54,679 nucleotides of DNA from an uncultured Alphaproteobacteria bacterium (GTDB lineage Bacteria > Pseudomonadota > Alphaproteobacteria > Paracaedibacterales > CAIULA01), in NCBI GenBank assembly GCA_903899945.1, contig CAIULA010000029.1, positions 1 to 54,679 of the forward strand. Reading direction: 5' to 3'. This document shows, one piece after another, positions 53,344 to 54,679 of the stretch (position 1 is its first letter; every line of letters starts with the position of its first letter). The notes beneath the pieces were generated by a model. That model made no database searches. It was not told where the DNA came from and worked only from the letters and a program-made list of their open reading frames with translations. Position numbers and translations under genes: made by a program.

Positions 53344-54679
53344 CTATTTATCGCGATTTTGAAACGGAAAAGCTAATTCTATACTAGCTCCACCTAATTC
53401 ACTATCATTCAATTGCATATGACCATTATGGTCAGAAACTATTTTTGAAACAATAGCCAATCCTAAACCCGTTCCTTTTGTGCGTGTTGTATAATAAGGC
53501 TCTAATAAACGGTCTCGTCCATTCTTTGGAAAACCGGGACCATTATCTTCAACGGTAATGAGGAGATGATCATCCTGAACTTCGACTTTTAAAGACACCT
53601 TACCAGTCTCATCTTTACCGGATTCAGTCACTGCATTTATGGCATTTTGCAATAAGTTTGTCAAAACCTGACTCAATTGTTGAGCGTCGCAATCAAAGAT
53701 AACAGGCGTTCCAGGCGTATGATAAGTAAATTCGAGGCTTGGCCATGGTTGACGTTGCAGAAATAAAGCTTGCTGACATAACTCTACAATATCAACGGAC
53801 TCAATTTTTGGTTCGGGCATGCGGGCAAATGAGGAAAACTCATTTACCAAGTTCCCAATATGACTCACCTGACGAACAATTGTATCGACACAAGCCTGAA
53901 AAGTTTCCGGATCGGAAGTAATCTCTTTTAAATAACGTCTCTTTAGCCTTTCTGCTGACAGCTGAATTGGCGTAAGCGGATTTTTAATTTCATGCGCAAT
54001 TTTCCGAGCAACATCGGCCCACGCTGCTTTACGTTGACTCAAAATCAAGGCTTGGTTTTGCTGCTGAAGTCTATATGTCATGCGATTAAATGACTGCGTC
54101 AAATTATCCAATTCATTTCCTAAAGGTTCTTCCTCGATTTTTATGGATAGATTTCCCTGACTGACAGCTTCAGCAGCGGTAATCAAGCGACTAATTGGCC
54201 GCACCAAAACGTTGGCAAATGTTAAACCCACCCAAATCGCTGCCAAAAGAAGAAGCAAGGCAACTAATGAGAAAAACGCAATAAATGTAATCTGAATTCC
54301 AGAATGCTGCGCTACTAACCTTACATAATCTTGGATTGCCCCTTGTGTGCGGCTTATATGTTGCAAAACATCCGGATCAATTAATTTTCCAACAAATAAG
54401 TATGTATCCGTCAGAGGATCAAGCCTAATCAAAGCCCTGACTCTGTCGTCTGATTCTTTTACAACAATTTCACCAGCTCGTACTTTTTCAAAATCGGTAT
54501 ATAAAATCTTCTCAAGTTCCAAAGAAAATGTAAGATATGAACGCGCAATAACCTGACTATTTCCATTAAATACCAAGATTTCGCCCAGCTCTCCTTGATC
54601 CGTCTCTTCATTAAGAGCCTGTGATAAAGCCTGAGGGTTTTCGATAAAAAACGCCATTTGTGGCCTTAACTTACCCACA
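53344..54679 (-). CDS. ntrY: NtrY-type sensor histidine kinase, N-terminus outside window
   Basis: At least 444 C-terminal residues; the gene continues past the window edge. In order: the end of an extracytoplasmic sensor region, one span (about 118-140, FIAFFSLVALLLLLAAIWVG), HAMP (LVRPISRLITAAEAVSQGNL), HisKA with the phospho-His in KIAHEIKNPLTPIQLSAERLKRR, and HATPase_c with N box (LLQNAINAV), G1 box (VEDNGPGFP) and TGLGLAIV. HAMP runs straight into HisKA through a short coiled coil with no PAS domain, unlike typical NtrY. It is operonic with ntrX. Confidence 0.93.
   Translation of the reverse strand, partial: VGKLRPQMAFFIENPQALSQALNEETDQGELGEILVFNGNSQVIARSYLTFSLELEKILYTDFEKVRAGEIVVKESDDRVRALIRLDPLTDTYLFVGKLIDPDVLQHISRTQGAIQDYVRLVAQHSGIQITFIAFFSLVALLLLLAAIWVGLTFANVLVRPISRLITAAEAVSQGNLSIKIEEEPLGNELDNLTQSFNRMTYRLQQQNQALILSQRKAAWADVARKIAHEIKNPLTPIQLSAERLKRRYLKEITSDPETFQACVDTIVRQVSHIGNLVNEFSSFARMPEPKIESVDIVELCQQALFLQRQPWPSLEFTYHTPGTPVIFDCDAQQLSQVLTNLLQNAINAVTESGKDETGKVSLKVEVQDDHLLITVEDNGPGFPKNGRDRLLEPYYTTRTKGTGLGLAIVSKIVSDHNGHMQLNDSELGGASIELAFPFQNRDK

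Overview
The window is a gene-dense, AT-rich stretch of an alphaproteobacterial chromosome. The best guess is a member of the Holosporales/Rickettsiales-like host-associated lineages. This rests on gene order and content: ntrY-ntrX-trkA, bamB-der, lnt followed by an XRE regulator, hemJ next to rho, rsfS-rlmH, short Psd followed by PssA, amino-acid transporters, and several decayed genes in otherwise compact DNA. The assignment is an inference, since no rRNA is present.

Layout. Positions 1-312 hold no intact gene, only a possible insertion-sequence tail. Positions 313-7721 carry a DsbD-type thiol reductase, an aromatic amino-acid permease overlapping a predicted exported GT-B-like protein, a SAM methyltransferase, a DEAD-box RNA helicase and rsfS-rlmH. 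Positions 7781-10158 look like the eroded remains of an integrative element beside tRNA-Ser(CGA): a broken P4-type integrase, two decayed unknown genes and one intact P-loop NTPase. Positions 10439-14320 carry a second DEAD-box helicase with a repeat-rich tail, a DUF4143-type ATPase and another decayed gene. Positions 14671-21939 hold a His/Ala-rich exported protein, a membrane-anchored HtrA-like protease, the yfgM-bamB-der operon, apaG and folE. Positions 21936-28094 hold the minus-strand operon uppS-cdsA-dxr-dnaE. Positions 28344-35166 hold putA, an exported unknown, pabA-pabC and an MHS-type MFS transporter. Positions 35408-43730 form one tight run, rseP-bamA-skp-lpxD-fabZ-lpxA-hemJ-rho, which ends at a hairpin. 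Positions 43762-48952 hold a MATE exporter, lnt, an XRE regulator, psd-pssA and tRNA-Pro(GGG). Positions 49000-54679 hold a sodium:solute symporter and ntrY(partial)-ntrX-trkA.

How the genes work together. Envelope biogenesis dominates: undecaprenyl-PP, CDP-diacylglycerol, isoprenoid precursor, lipid A, BAM machinery, lipoprotein acylation, PE synthesis and site-2 protease. In many alphaproteobacteria uppS-cdsA-dxr-rseP-bamA-skp-lpxD-fabZ-lpxA is one cluster. Here it is split into two divergent halves separated by about 7 kb of proline, folate and transport genes, and dnaE has joined the uppS half. PutA, a ProP-like transporter and an SSS symporter suggest proline use. FolE and PabA/PabC indicate at least partial folate synthesis.

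I found no CRISPR array, prophage or clear new defence system. The most unusual items are an NtrX with a degenerate Walker A motif paired with a sensor kinase lacking PAS, a GT-B-like protein with an export signal, an apparently membrane-tethered Skp, several readable pseudogenes of unknown families, and the split envelope cluster.
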